Positions 12,012 to 23,071 of a stretch of DNA of 64,000 nucleotides are shown piece by piece. How positions within the stretch are numbered: the stretch's first letter is position 1; each line of letters opens with the position of its first letter. A program made the position numbers and the translations under genes. Below the pieces are notes generated by a model. That model did no database searches. It was not told the origin of the DNA and worked only from the letters and a program-made list of their open reading frames with translations. Source of the DNA: Trichoplusia ni (Eukaryota; Arthropoda; Insecta; Lepidoptera; Noctuidae); NCBI RefSeq assembly GCF_003590095.1, contig NC_039489.1, positions 3,534,001-3,598,000 on the forward strand. The letters are read 5' to 3'.

Positions 12012-13044
12012 AATCGCCTTTTTATAGTTAATAATTCGGTGACTCTTATTTACAGGTTATGAGGTTAAGTTTTAGTCAAGTCAATTTGACAGTTTGCTTT
12101 TGACAGCCAGAAACAGAATACAAATTAACCTTACATTCCTTACTGACAGAAAGCACTCACGGACAGAGTTATTTATTTCAAATTAAAATCAAATATATTT
12201 TTTTGCTGACTTAAATATTTAGTTTATTTCTTTGCGTTTCGAAATCTATTTGACGGACTAAAAACTGGTTGAGATTTTTTTTGTCAAATATCACATTCTT
12301 TCAATTCTTTTTTTTACGTTTAATCTAAAGTGATAATATTTAATATGTATATTAATTAAAAACTACACTAAGACTTAGGTCGCGATTGAAAGGCCAATAT
12401 TGCCAATAATCATCTAGCGAGAAATGTAAACAAATATCGAAAACATGGCGGCTCACGCTACTGTGACTTAGAATCAGGTATTTAATAACTAAAAACGATA
12501 TGGGCAGGGAAGTATATGAGAACGAATAAATTTTCGAATTAAAAATGTATAAAAAAATTTACTTCTCATCACTTCATGAACAATAAATTTGACAACCTGT
12601 CAAGAACTTAGCGCGGGGCCTTGGCGCGGGGAGAGTATTTCTTTCTTTATAGTCTGTGTGTGTGGTTGTAGTTTGTGATCGATAGACTCCTGTATACATA
12701 GGTATGTCAATATATAATGTTTTTACGTATTCTTTACAAATTCTCTTGATTTGCAATATTACCCAAATTATACATTCCTCAAATATGCTTGATTATACAC
12801 ATTGGTTTAAAATCTAATCGTAATATATAAAATATTTTTTGTTTTCTTTGTAAAGTTGGGAAAATCCAAATACAATGAACTCAATGATGTGTGTTATGAT
12901 GTCGTGAGTCATTAGAGATAAGGATTCCAATATTTGTCAAAACCAGTCGACTGGCGAGTGGCTGTGCGAGTCAGTCGAGAAGTGTCTTTAGAGCAAAGTC
13001 TTTAGTGCGGCGCAGTGAGTTAATGTAAAATTAAGTGATCAGTG
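12012..13044. other. Divergent intergenic region (shared promoter candidate)
   Basis: About 1 kb between the start codons of mRpL54 (-) and the PY-motif membrane protein gene (+). No gene is supported. A tiny eight-codon ORF (ATGGCGGCTCACG...) at about 12445 precedes a possible donor (TCAG/GTATTT), so a minor upstream exon is conceivable. Confidence 0.4.
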
Positions 13045-16000
13045 ATGTTCAACCCGAATGATTTTAATGAGGACGAGTTCAAGGTAGGTGTAGAGTGCAG
13101 GCGGGCTGAGGCCGCAGTTGACCAGTGCGTCACACTCGGACAGCCCCATCAGGTTATGTCTGTTCTGTGCCCCGCGGTTGACGCTGTATTGTTATCTTGT
13201 TAGTCCAACAAATTTATAAAGTACACTTTTTGATGAGGAAGTGTGACAATCACAAAAATAATTCATAACTTATTTATTGCTAACATGTTGTGTCCGTGGT
13301 GGTGTATGGTTTAGAAATACAGTGGTGTAGTGTCGTGCAGCAGCCAGTGAGCCTTAGTTAGTCCCATATTCTGTAAATTAATGATAAACCCGTTTTTGCA
13401 TGATTGAAATTCTGCCCCCTACTGAATTTCCAATAAAATTATTGTGTTGGCCAAAATGCATGAGAGAATATGAACAGTGTCAATTGAATCCAATTTCCAT
13501 TCCTTCATTGGACATTGTAAATAGCAGAATTGGGCCCTGGTATATATCAGCAATAAATAAGGCTGGGTAAGAAGAAGAAGGTGGAACCAAAAAATGGACA
13601 AATGCCAAAAAAAACCACTTTACTGTTGAACCCTTGAAGCTCTACTCACACTGTTTTATGGTAGTTTAATGCAGATTACCAGCTGTGGGTTGGTTACAGT
13701 TATTGTTTAGGTTACATTTTTCTTTGAAACTGGTTTACTGTGTGCATTACAAATGTATGGTTCTTACATACATTCAATAACTTATGAATGTGGGTAGACT
13801 TTCTGACCGGGACTTTTAATTATAGTGTCACATGTCATCAGAAATATTATCTCTGAGCGCACCTCATATTTATTGACAATATGCAATCTCTAACTGCTGC
13901 ATAACATCAACAAAGTAGATAATGGGTTTTATAGATTTAGATCTGGCTATTTAATTTTCATAAAACATAATGCAGGGGAATGATGTCTATTAATTATTAT
14001 ATATCAAATCAGAAAAAATAATATGAATCTTTTCATTGAAACTCAATCCTTTATTGCATGCAGGACCTCAATGTAACCTACTCTTCATCATCATTTGCTT
14101 AAAACTCAAGTGCCAACTATACACAAGGGCCTGATTAATGTTTTGTCTATTCTGGTGTTAAATAGTTGTGTGTCATGTAGGAGCACGAGTTCGTGGCGGT
14201 GACGCACAGGCCGATTTGGATAATGCAGCTGGTGGTGGGGCTGGTGGTGCTGGTGGGCGTGCTGGTGGTGCTGGCGCTCATCTGTCGCTGCTGCTGCCGG
14301 AGCGGCTCGCGCGGCCGCGTCATTGCGCGTGAGTAGCATGTGTACGATATAGTAACGAGTAGTGTACAGTACAGTGCAGTAGGCCGCGTACTGAGCGTGT
14401 GTTGTGTGTCCGCAGCGCCGCCGCTCAACGAGGACGGCACCGCGCCTTACCCGCAGCAGCAGTACACCGCCGCGCTCTACCCCGGTCAGTGCACACACAC
14501 ACCCACACATCACACACAACACCCATCTAAAAACATAGATAGCCAATAGAGTAGGGATTTGTTTTATAATATAAGAATACTTACTTCAATACTCATCAGA
14601 TTGGAGATGTAGCCCTCAAAATTATATTAATAAGGCCTGTGATAAGGCCATGGCATACAAACAGATTCCAATGTGCATCTGATTTTTGTACCTAACTCAT
14701 ATTATGGGTAAGCCGTTGTTAGTGCATGCCTCCTTGTTCAAGGATGACTCATAGTAGGTATACATATAATGTATGATAATGTTATCGGTATCAATATCTC
14801 ATTGATCAATTACTAATTATCAAAGTCTCATTAATATGATTAGGACGATATTAATACGATATAGAGTGCTATTATGTGTCATCAATGTACCTAATTGTGA
14901 TGTGTTTTCATGTACGTACAGCACAAACGGTGACAGTATTACACACGGGCACGGCGGCCTACCCGGCGGCTGGCGCGGCCCCGTACCCCAGCGCGGCCCC
15001 TTACCCCAGCGCGGCCCCGTACCCGAGCGCGGCCCCGTACCCCGCGGCAGCCCCGTACCCCGCGGCGGCCCCCTACCCCGCCGGAGCGCCCTACCCGACG
15101 GGGGCGCCCTACCCGACGTCGTCGCCCTACCCGCCTGCGCCGAGCGCGCCCGACGCTAACGGTATGTATGCTGTCAAGTTGTTGCACTATCATCGTGACA
15201 ATGACCCGACGTGCTTCGGGACTTATATTGCTTCTTGAGACTTCATTGACAGTGTGTGGAGTGGCGGCGGCACCACTCTGCTGTTGCACAATTTCCTCGT
15301 AAATGTCGTCACCGCGGCCATTCTGTCTATTGATAGCACTCCCGTCACCGCGGGGGCTTTAATCTTATGAATCACCTTTTATAAACGTAGGACTTTATCT
15401 TGATAATAAGGATTACAGCATTTCTTTCTTTACATAGTTTTCTTAAAATTAAGCGTAACTACATTGCATACATAACTGTTAATCGTAATATTCGTAAGTC
15501 ATAAACATTCTGGTCGGTATGCTAAAGCTAAACCTTAGGGATAATTATTTGTATATTTGAACCACACATTTAACCTACATAGAACATCCTGTAAGGCTGC
15601 CGTACACCGTTAGCTCTCATAATGTCTCATATCCCAAACGGTTCAGACGGATGTGTAGTATTGTCTCGAATAGCTTAATGAAATACATACACACAATGAG
15701 ACATTTAGGTGCGTTTGTTTGTTTCGCTAGAGGCAAACAATATTTATGCGCAAAGTTTGTCAGTATTTAAATATCAAGAGATTAGTATGAGCTGTAGCGC
15801 CGGTAACGTGACATGTCCGCGGGTCTGTGCTATCTCGCTGTGTTATCACATCCGGCAGAACGCAGTTTAATTAAAGATAGCAAGTACCAACACTGGGGCA
15901 CGTGGGTGGAGCCTCAGGTACCTACTGCTCATGAATGACGAGAGCACAAAACAGACTCACTTGCCACCACAGCCTTGAGGGAGGTCAGCCCTCATTATAT

Positions 16001-18305
16001 GTCGGTGTCGAGAAGATACCACCTATCCAATAAGGTCACATGACGTCATGCCCGAGCACAACAATAAATGATTTAGTGACAGTAGAGTGTCGATTACATA
16101 CCACAATATATTATTATTGTAGGCGCGTTTTATAGCCCCAGTTGTATCGGTATTTCCGGCGCATAAGGAAAACCCCAGTGCGTTGCATGAGCAAGCCGGC
16201 CCGACGCTTCCAGCGCGACCAGTCGCCACTCGGACACTACTGATGTGTGATGACATCACAAACCTGTTGCGGGATGAAACACTCACTGATTGAGTGTTGA
16301 CTGGGTGAAACAGACGCACCAGCCTGCCTTGTGACCATCAGATAGTCCCTTGCTAGTCTCTTTTGATTTGCTTTATATATCACAAACAATTTACCTCGAG
16401 TACCTGGTGGGAGGATGTATTTGATCACTTTTATAAATATAAAAAAATTTGCTAGTCTTCAGTGACTACGCGACAATTTTACATAGAGACACTTGGATTG
16501 AGGACTGCAGGCTATGGGTCAACAATCAACATGCGAAACATCAACACGCCGGTAACGTTATCATAATCGATTAGTTACTTGGTGCTTATATCTACGTATT
16601 GTACAAATTGATAATGATGAACGTCACCCAGTATCCGGTACAGAGACATTAGAGTATGTCATCATGCACTAATAGCATATTAATAGTGTCACTCTCGAGA
16701 TCGTTCTAGATGCCACTATACGGTAGAGGGTATAGAATAGATAGTAAAACATGAGGCCAAGTTGTGTATAGGTCCAGCGAACCCGCGGCCAGCCAAACCT
16801 GACTGAGTGTAAGGTTCTGCTTAGGTTTCCTTATTGCAAAACTGAATTATGTTTAAAAAAATACGACTCCTGCAGTAAGGAATTTAATCCTTATGTCGCG
16901 TTTACAAACATACAAATCCAGACTCAGAACAAGCATTCGTGATTCACACAAATGATTGTCCTACGCGGGGATCGAACCCGCGACACGTCGCGCACTGTGA
17001 GTTTTAAGGTAGCGCTGTTGATATAGTCTGAAATTATACACGTGCATCACATGAAGTGGACAACGGCGTAAAACATTAGTAGAGAACTTTGACGCAAGCC
17101 GTTACTGCCATCTCTGTACGTAGCGTTGCCAGGCGTCCGGATAAAGCTGGACATAGTTAGGCTTTTTGATTGCATGTCCGGCTAAAATAAACGGTGTCCG
17201 TCTTGTCCGGCTTATGTTAGGCTTTTTACGATAAGTAAAATGATGAAGTTATTTTTTTTTAGTTAAAAATGTCTTATTTGTTCATAAATGTTTAATTATC
17301 TTGAATTTAATTTTATTGTTCAACTCAAAGAGAAAAAGTTTTTTATTTTTTTAATAAATCTGATTTTACATAAAAAAATGGTCGTACCTAAATCCTCAAT
17401 AATATAGGGTGTCCGGCTTTTTTAACCAAATGTCCGGCCAAACTGGCTGGTCTGTCCGGCTACTAGGTTTGGCGACCTGGCAACGCTATCTGTACGGTAG
17501 ACGATAACAGGTCTAGGTAAATATTTGAATCTTCCAACGAACAGTTCCGTAGAGTCAGCGCTCACTGGATGTTTGTGTCTGGATTAGTAGTCGCGGCTAA
17601 TAACAGGTGTATGTAGTTCGTGATAACACTGATAGTCCATGTAGCAACTTGCAGCAGTAACGAAGCTTTCTGTATATAAATACGATTAATGGTCTAGAAA
17701 CTAGGTCCTAAAATAGTTGATAATCTGTATCTACGTTAAGTAGTGATCTTCAATTGCACTCGGGCAAATTTTGTATATAATTTAATTGATGTGTTTGTAT
17801 ATATTTTGTAACGTGGGTTTGCTTGTGTGTGAAGCTTTCCTTGGGATCGCGCCGCCCGGCTGGAGCGCGCAAGGTGGGTGCCGCGCCTCTCTCGCCACAC
17901 GCTAGCTCATATACCATACAATTTGAAATAGTCTGCCTTTGCGCTATAATAGTGTGTGTGCGGCGACAGTTGTACGTAACGATGTGCGAGTGTCCGTAGC
18001 TCGCAGCCCCCGTGTTTTTAGCCTGCATGACTCCCAACTCCAAACTAGATATTACCTTTATCCGACTGTACTTGTTGTTAGCATGGCTTCACGTTTAGTA
18101 GTTTTAGTACGTATGCCCTTTCCTTGTAGATGTGACATCATTGTGGTGTGACCATCCTTGACCTTGTAGGTGTGAAAGTAGATGTATAATGGGTGTAGTG
18201 TTGTAGTATTGACTTGACTTGCGTGATGTTACAGCGTGCCCGCCGTCCTACGACCAGGTGATGGGCACCAAGCAGCCGCCGTACAACCCGCACGCGCCGC
18301 AGTAA
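13045..18305 (+). CDS. Single-pass membrane protein with APYP repeats and PPxY motif, 188 aa
   Basis: Five exons join in phase: 13045-13083, 14181-14328, 14416-14484, 14922-15161 and 18235-18305. The short N-terminus (MFNPNDFNEDEFKEHEF) is acidic. It is followed at about residues 26-46 by a hydrophobic helix (LVVGLVVLVGVLVVLALI) ending in a Cys-rich, basic stop-transfer (CRCCCRSGSRGR), a likely palmitoylation zone. The cytoplasmic tail holds eight APYP hexamers plus one SPYP, then PPSYDQVMG, a classic PPxY ligand for Nedd4-type WW domains, and QPPYNPH. The layout (one helix, juxtamembrane cysteines, Pro/Tyr-rich tail) recalls the CYYR1/Shisa/WBP1/VOPP1 group, but there is no Cys-rich ectodomain. 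A role as an adaptor for ubiquitin ligases is inferred only. The last intron (15162-18234) carries a SINE and a hAT MITE. Confidence 0.8.
14978..15133 (+). repeat. 18-bp coding tandem repeat (APYPxx hexamers)
   Basis: Nearly nine in-frame copies of an 18-base unit encode APYPSA, APYPAA, APYPAG, APYPTG and APYPTS variants. The first units are nearly identical at DNA level and the later ones diverge, the usual sign of recent expansion at one end. Confidence 0.9.
16853..17024 (-). repeat. tRNA-derived SINE (family B)
   Basis: On the minus strand the segment contains GGGTTCGATCCCCGCG, a textbook RNA polymerase III box B in a T-arm-like stem. Its tail matches 56501-56600 (phrases ctcctgcagtaagga and tttaatcctt). 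It is not a tRNA gene: no acceptor stem or anticodon arm can be folded around the box. It sits in the last intron of the PY-motif gene. Confidence 0.75.
17121..17488. mobile_element. hAT-type MITE, 368 bp, with 8-bp target duplication
   Basis: The ends are perfect 13-bp inverted repeats (TAGCGTTGCCAGG at both ends). They are flanked by the direct repeat TCTGTACG at 17113-17120 and 17489-17496. An 8-bp duplication and this terminal sequence are diagnostic of hAT transposition. Inside, TGTCCGGC recurs at least five times near both ends, like subterminal transposase sites. There is no ORF, so it is non-autonomous. The intact duplication suggests a fairly recent insertion. Confidence 0.9.
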
Positions 18306-19561
18306 GCTGTCTCTCTCGCACACTACGAGAGCTCCCTATGAGAGAGACACAACACATGTCGGTCGGGACCCTCCACGCGCGTGACGTCACTCTGGAACCG
18401 TGTCGGACATGAGTGACGTGTGACACAGAGTGCTAGTCGGGAGGGCCCATTACTGTGTGAAGACATACTCCTATTGTTTTATACGAATTTATGATTTATC
18501 AATTTGCTTACGAAACAAAGTATTTCCGAATTGTTTTTTGCGGGACCTGACCCCGTCAACTATCAATACAGATTTATATTTTTTTGATAATTTATCATAA
18601 TCAATGTAATAAGTGATATAGATCTCAAAGTTTAATTCTTATTGTTATAATTTTATCTACATACAATGTAATTCATGTGTTAGAAAATTAAATCAATTAT
18701 TTCCGCTGAAGCTGCACCAACTCGAGTCAGTGTTTTTCCGATACTCTGAACTAGAATTAATAAAACCGACTGATTGCCTCGCAGTTGGTGCAACTCTAGT
18801 GAATAGTTGTAATTTACGAGTACATACTTGATACATAGCTGTACCTGGCAGTGTTTGAGAGTCGATCAGATTCCACGTGAGTAGTGCTGTCCCACGTGAC
18901 TGTAACTGTAAGGTTGTCAGACATGCTCAGTTTTGTGTAGACTCCCGAGAGTAGCGCGAGCCTGGCGAGTGACTGTACCTGTACTTAACTAGTGTAGTAT
19001 CATCTGTTACGTACTGTAGTGTGTGCGACTGTGCGACTGTGCGACTGCTGTTGTCTTCCCTGTTCCGCATGTATGCAGTACTTTACAACGCCCTCGAGGC
19101 ATTTCTTAAACAATTTATATTTACATCTGAGTGTCTATAATATTCAAGTATAATAGGTTATCGAAATGAATGGAAACTATAAAAGACAAAATTGGGAAAG
19201 ACGAGTCGCGTGTACTGAACCGGATTCTGAATGTACATAGTAAACACGCGGCTGTGTGTGTCTGTGAGAGATTAGTGTTAAGTATACAATGTGATATGAG
19301 AGCCGGAGAGATGTAGTACATTATATTATAACGTGTAATAGATAGATGAAATATTTAAATATATTAAATATTACCTTCCTCGTTCGAGATTTTAACAGAT
19401 TACTATTATTTACATCAGATACCTAATTATATTGTAAGAATACTGTATTTACTCCGTATAAGTTGAGCTTTATTCTGTAAGTGCTGAGGTGCATTTCGTC
19501 AATGATAAATATTTTTTATTAAGTTTGTAAGTGTTCACCAATTATATTTAATTTTCTTACA

Positions 19562-19567
19562 AATAAA
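19562..19567 (+). terminator. Polyadenylation signal (AATAAA)
   Basis: Canonical AATAAA about 1.26 kb past the stop of the PY-motif membrane protein gene, followed by a T/G-rich stretch. It is the best candidate 3' end for that transcript. Confidence 0.5.
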
Positions 19568-21499
19568 ATGCGTTACGCATGTGTTTGGCTTTTACTTCAG
19601 TATTCCTTAATATTATTTAATAGTTGTGGATTGGATACGTTGGCCTCTCTAGGCCTATGAAACGGGCCGCATCCCGACGTGTCTCTAGCCCCTGTAGTGC
19701 CGGGTGCGGTCCGTGCGGTATTACCCTAGAACCCCTAGACTGCCTAGACCATCGACAGCTTTACATTTTAAATTCAACCGACCTCAAATCTTGAACTACT
19801 TCCCTCACTATGGATAAAATTCCACTTTCGTTGGATATGTGTCGGGTAAGGTACCTATACTGTCAAGTTGGTGCCATCTGGACAGATGGGGTCACTGAAG
19901 GGTCACTGTGACTTACTTGTCATACAATGACATGTAGTGTTCGGAAAATGTAACTAGTCTTCAACCTAGACTATAAAAACTAGGATCTTCTGGTCTTTAA
20001 CGTATGTCCTAGTGTGCCACAAAAGTATAATGTGTTATCTGTTGCATTGCCTGAGGGGGCAGTGCCTGCAAAATAGTAACATTTTCATGTCTCTTTGAAG
20101 TTCGATATCTTAACGTCAACCCGCAGCAAATGCACAAAGATAAATCCAGAAGTCACGGGATATGGAATGTTACGTTGGATTATGATTAAAATTTTCCGCC
20201 TCCTTAATTTACTTAACACGAAAATGGAATTCTTTAAAAGGAAAGCGGGAGTTCGACTTTACATACTGTGGTTCGCCTGCTGAGTCAGAGGGTCAGTCAA
20301 CCAGTGTTAATTGTTTACCCTGCCCTAAGACCCCTCCCATGCCTAGTTCGAGTTGGTCCGAAACGGAAAACTTGTAATGAAACAAACCTCGGGACTCAAA
20401 CCCCGCAGGGTTCGTCCATAGCAAATGGTGCCAAAACGTAGATATATTTTATATTGCTCGGGCTGAAGGCTTGTAAAGTGCGCTCAGGGTAACCGTAGAT
20501 ACCATTAAAAACAACTGCTCATACAATAGCTCCTTTCAAGACTTTTGAGGCTGTGCCAGGTGTTAGGCTTCTGATGAGGTCACGCCGCGCGCGTGGTGCC
20601 TATGTCGTGTTGTGTAAAGTCCTCGCGCATGTGCAGTGCGAGCCGCCCGCGCGACGCCGCGCCGCCGTCTGTGAGCCAGGGCTGCCCGCACACTGAACTG
20701 AACAACCCAATATCAAAACAAATGGATTTAAAGAAAGGCACTCATAGAGTGCCACTCCCATTAATTGGGTAAGTATAATCATAATTATGGTCTAAGTAGA
20801 TTAAAATTTTGGTATTACGAAGAGAAAGCCAACAAAAAATCATGTTTTGTCAGACCTACCTGACTACCTGTTTCAATATACTTCAAACCCAAAACTGGAT
20901 AGATGAGTGCAGATTACCTATTATTATTATTATAAGGGATGTGTGACCTGTGAGGTCACTCGCCCTGGCCGGCGAGTCCGCGGGAGCCGGGCAGCCCTGC
21001 GGAGGGAGTCCGCAGGCGCCGGAGTGTCGCGCACTTGTTGCGACGGCGCGACTCTCATCTCCGACACCATTACTGCTGTGTTCCAACTACCGACACACAC
21101 CGTGTAGTAATATGTACAACCTATACACTGTACAAAAATAAAAGCTACATATCAATATATTTGTTACCTCCTTATCCATTGATGATATGATTTTCGGAAG
21201 AGTTGTAGCTAAAATTAGTATAACATGAAAGAAAAATACAATTAACGAGTTTGATAACAATAATTAGCTGTTGTCAAATTTAGATTTTGTCTTAACGCTG
21301 GTCGGATTACTTGGGCATAGCTTAGTACCTACATGAACAGTTGCGAAAGTTTCGTGGTCGCTTAGACTGTCACTACTGCGTAGCACACAGCCCGACACAG
21401 TGTGGCAGCGTGTCACGCGTGTCGGCGAGACAGGCGGCGGCACGTTAGCGAGATGTCCGCGCGACAAACGCGAGTGCGACCACGCCGGGCCCGCACTCC

Positions 21500-21611
21500 A
21501 CACTTGTAGTTACCATATGAGTGACGCGGAGCATGCTGGCAAGGCGGGCGCCATCTCTCACTAGCTGAGGGCTCACGTGGCGGGCTGCACGAGCTTCACA
21601 CAGACCCCAGG
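21500..21611 (+). other. Probable untranslated first exon of the 22084 gene
   Basis: GC-rich sequence ends in CCCCAGG/GTGAGT at 21611/21612, a strong donor. The coding exon downstream has a good acceptor (gtccccgtcag) ending at 22074, nine bases before the ATG. The 5' boundary is a guess. Confidence 0.45.
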
Positions 21612-22083
21612 GTGAGTCGGGGACTATTCTACAATATTAACACTCTCCTGCACCTCTGAGAGAAACGTTTGTACTCGTATTTGTATTTATGGAGGTTCGA
21701 AATAGTGGTTACGTCGGTAAATCCTGTGGACTGGATTATTCAGAGTATTAGATCGATTGAAGCTCCCAGTCGGAGCAGCACCGTCCATGTAATTAAATTA
21801 TTGTCACTGGTAGTCAAAGCGCAAATCACTAGTGTGTTAGATGATAGCTGACCACATCGAAGTGGTTTGTACGGTCTAGGTGTGGTGGAACCACCGCATT
21901 GAATAGTTTTCTAAATAAAGAATCGTTTTCTGCAATCCTCAGGCGCACGTTTCTTGTTTCGATGAATGACTCATTGCAAGTACAGAAGAGCGCAATGAAC
22001 TTTCAACTTGAAATAGCTCCGGTTGTAATAGTTAGTGTCCTGAGCACGTACACATCCTGAGTTGTCCCCGTCAGCGCGGCGCT

Positions 22084-23071
22084 ATGGGAGTGCCGGCGGG
22101 CCCGCCGAAGGGCGTGCGGCGCCCGAGCCACGCCGCCTACTACGTGGCGCTGGTGGGCGTGTTGTCGCTGCTGCTGCTGCTCTGCCTCTACTTCTTTTAC
22201 TACTTCATCAAGAAGGTCAAAGGTGGGCTCACCTCGGCATACCATTTCCCTATGTCATTAATTTGACTTTGTTAGCTTTGCTTGCAATCTCTGTCCAAAG
22301 TGGTGCCTTGTATTTTTACCACTGTCTGTGGCATCGTAGTCGTCAAAGATCAAATCGAGAACTAAAGAAGAATAAACTGATAATTTTTTTACTGTTTGTA
22401 ATGTAAATTAGTCGGATATTTTTTAGCTACCTACGCTTGATAAAAACCATCCACAAAGTGGACTGTACTCCACTTTGTGGATGGTTTTTTACACCCTAAT
22501 ATATAGGTATTATGTAGCAAATAAAGCCTAGTAGAGTACCTACCATACAGAATGCCGCACCGTATGCTTTCAGAGCTGAGTTCTGCGGAGTCGCTGTCTC
22601 TGCCGGGCACGTCGTGCCGCCCGCCCGCAACCACCACATACCCCGTGCAGCCAGGTACGATCGCCGCTTGGTACACAGATTATAAGCAGCCATAAAGCAA
22701 GTATTTCTCTGTGAAGCCCGCGTGAGGACATGGAAGTGTGTTGATGTTTGTGTGATGTGGTTGCAGTGGTCCGCGACAGTGCGACGGCGATGGCGAAGCT
22801 GTGCCGCGCCGTGCCCGCGGCCGGCAAGGGCGACACCGTGTTCCCCACGTCCACCTCGCCCGCCGCGCTGCGCACCGACACCGGCGCCCCGGCCGGGCCT
22901 CCCTCCGGCCTGCCCCCGGGCCTGCCCGCCGGCCTGCCCGCCGGCCCGCCTGCCGCCCCGCCTGCCGGACCGCCGGAGCCGGCTCCCGCGGGCGCGGACC
23001 CCCCGCCGGACAAGCCGCCACCCGCGCCGGTCGTGCCGGTGGCCGCGACGGTTGAGGTCGCCGCACGGTAA
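22084..23071 (+). CDS. Small single-pass membrane protein with Gly/Pro-rich tail, 174 aa
   Basis: Three exons join in phase: 22084-22222, 22574-22654 and 22767-23071. I do not recognise the family. A 20-residue basic N-terminus is followed by one strong hydrophobic helix at about residues 21-44 (LVGVLSLLLLLCLYFFYY), then the stop-transfer KKVKE. The tail has a Ser-rich segment (LSSAESLSLPG), a mixed segment (DSATAMAKLC) and a low-complexity run of PAGPP, GLPPGLPAG and PAGPPEP units before ending in VAATVEVAAR. The acceptor at 22573 was preferred over the one at 22550, because the earlier one gives an immediate stop. The Pro-rich part has a degenerate GC-rich nine-base periodicity. A perfect hairpin sits in intron 1. 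Confidence 0.7.
22442..22489. repeat. Perfect 21-bp inverted repeat with 6-base loop
   Basis: The left arm 22442-22462 and right arm 22469-22489 are exact reverse complements, separated by CTGTAC. The stem lies in intron 1 of the 22084 gene. See findings. Confidence 0.95.

Larger units (their letters stand above)
18306..22083. other. 3' untranslated region followed by intergenic DNA
   Basis: The 3' untranslated region of the PY-motif gene probably runs to the AATAAA at 19562. The remainder is non-coding as far as I can see. GC-rich islands at about 20580-20700, 20950-21070 and 21360-21610 look like promoter or leader sequence of the next plus-strand gene; the last ends in a usable donor. Confidence 0.5.

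Noticed and set aside
16960..17000. Possible tRNA gene from a perfect box B
   Set aside because: No acceptor or anticodon stem can be formed, and the sequence continues into a dispersed SINE tail.
22550..22573. Alternative acceptor for exon 2 of the 22084 gene
   Set aside because: Using the cag at 22548-22550 introduces an in-frame stop within ten codons; the acceptor at 22573 keeps the frame open.
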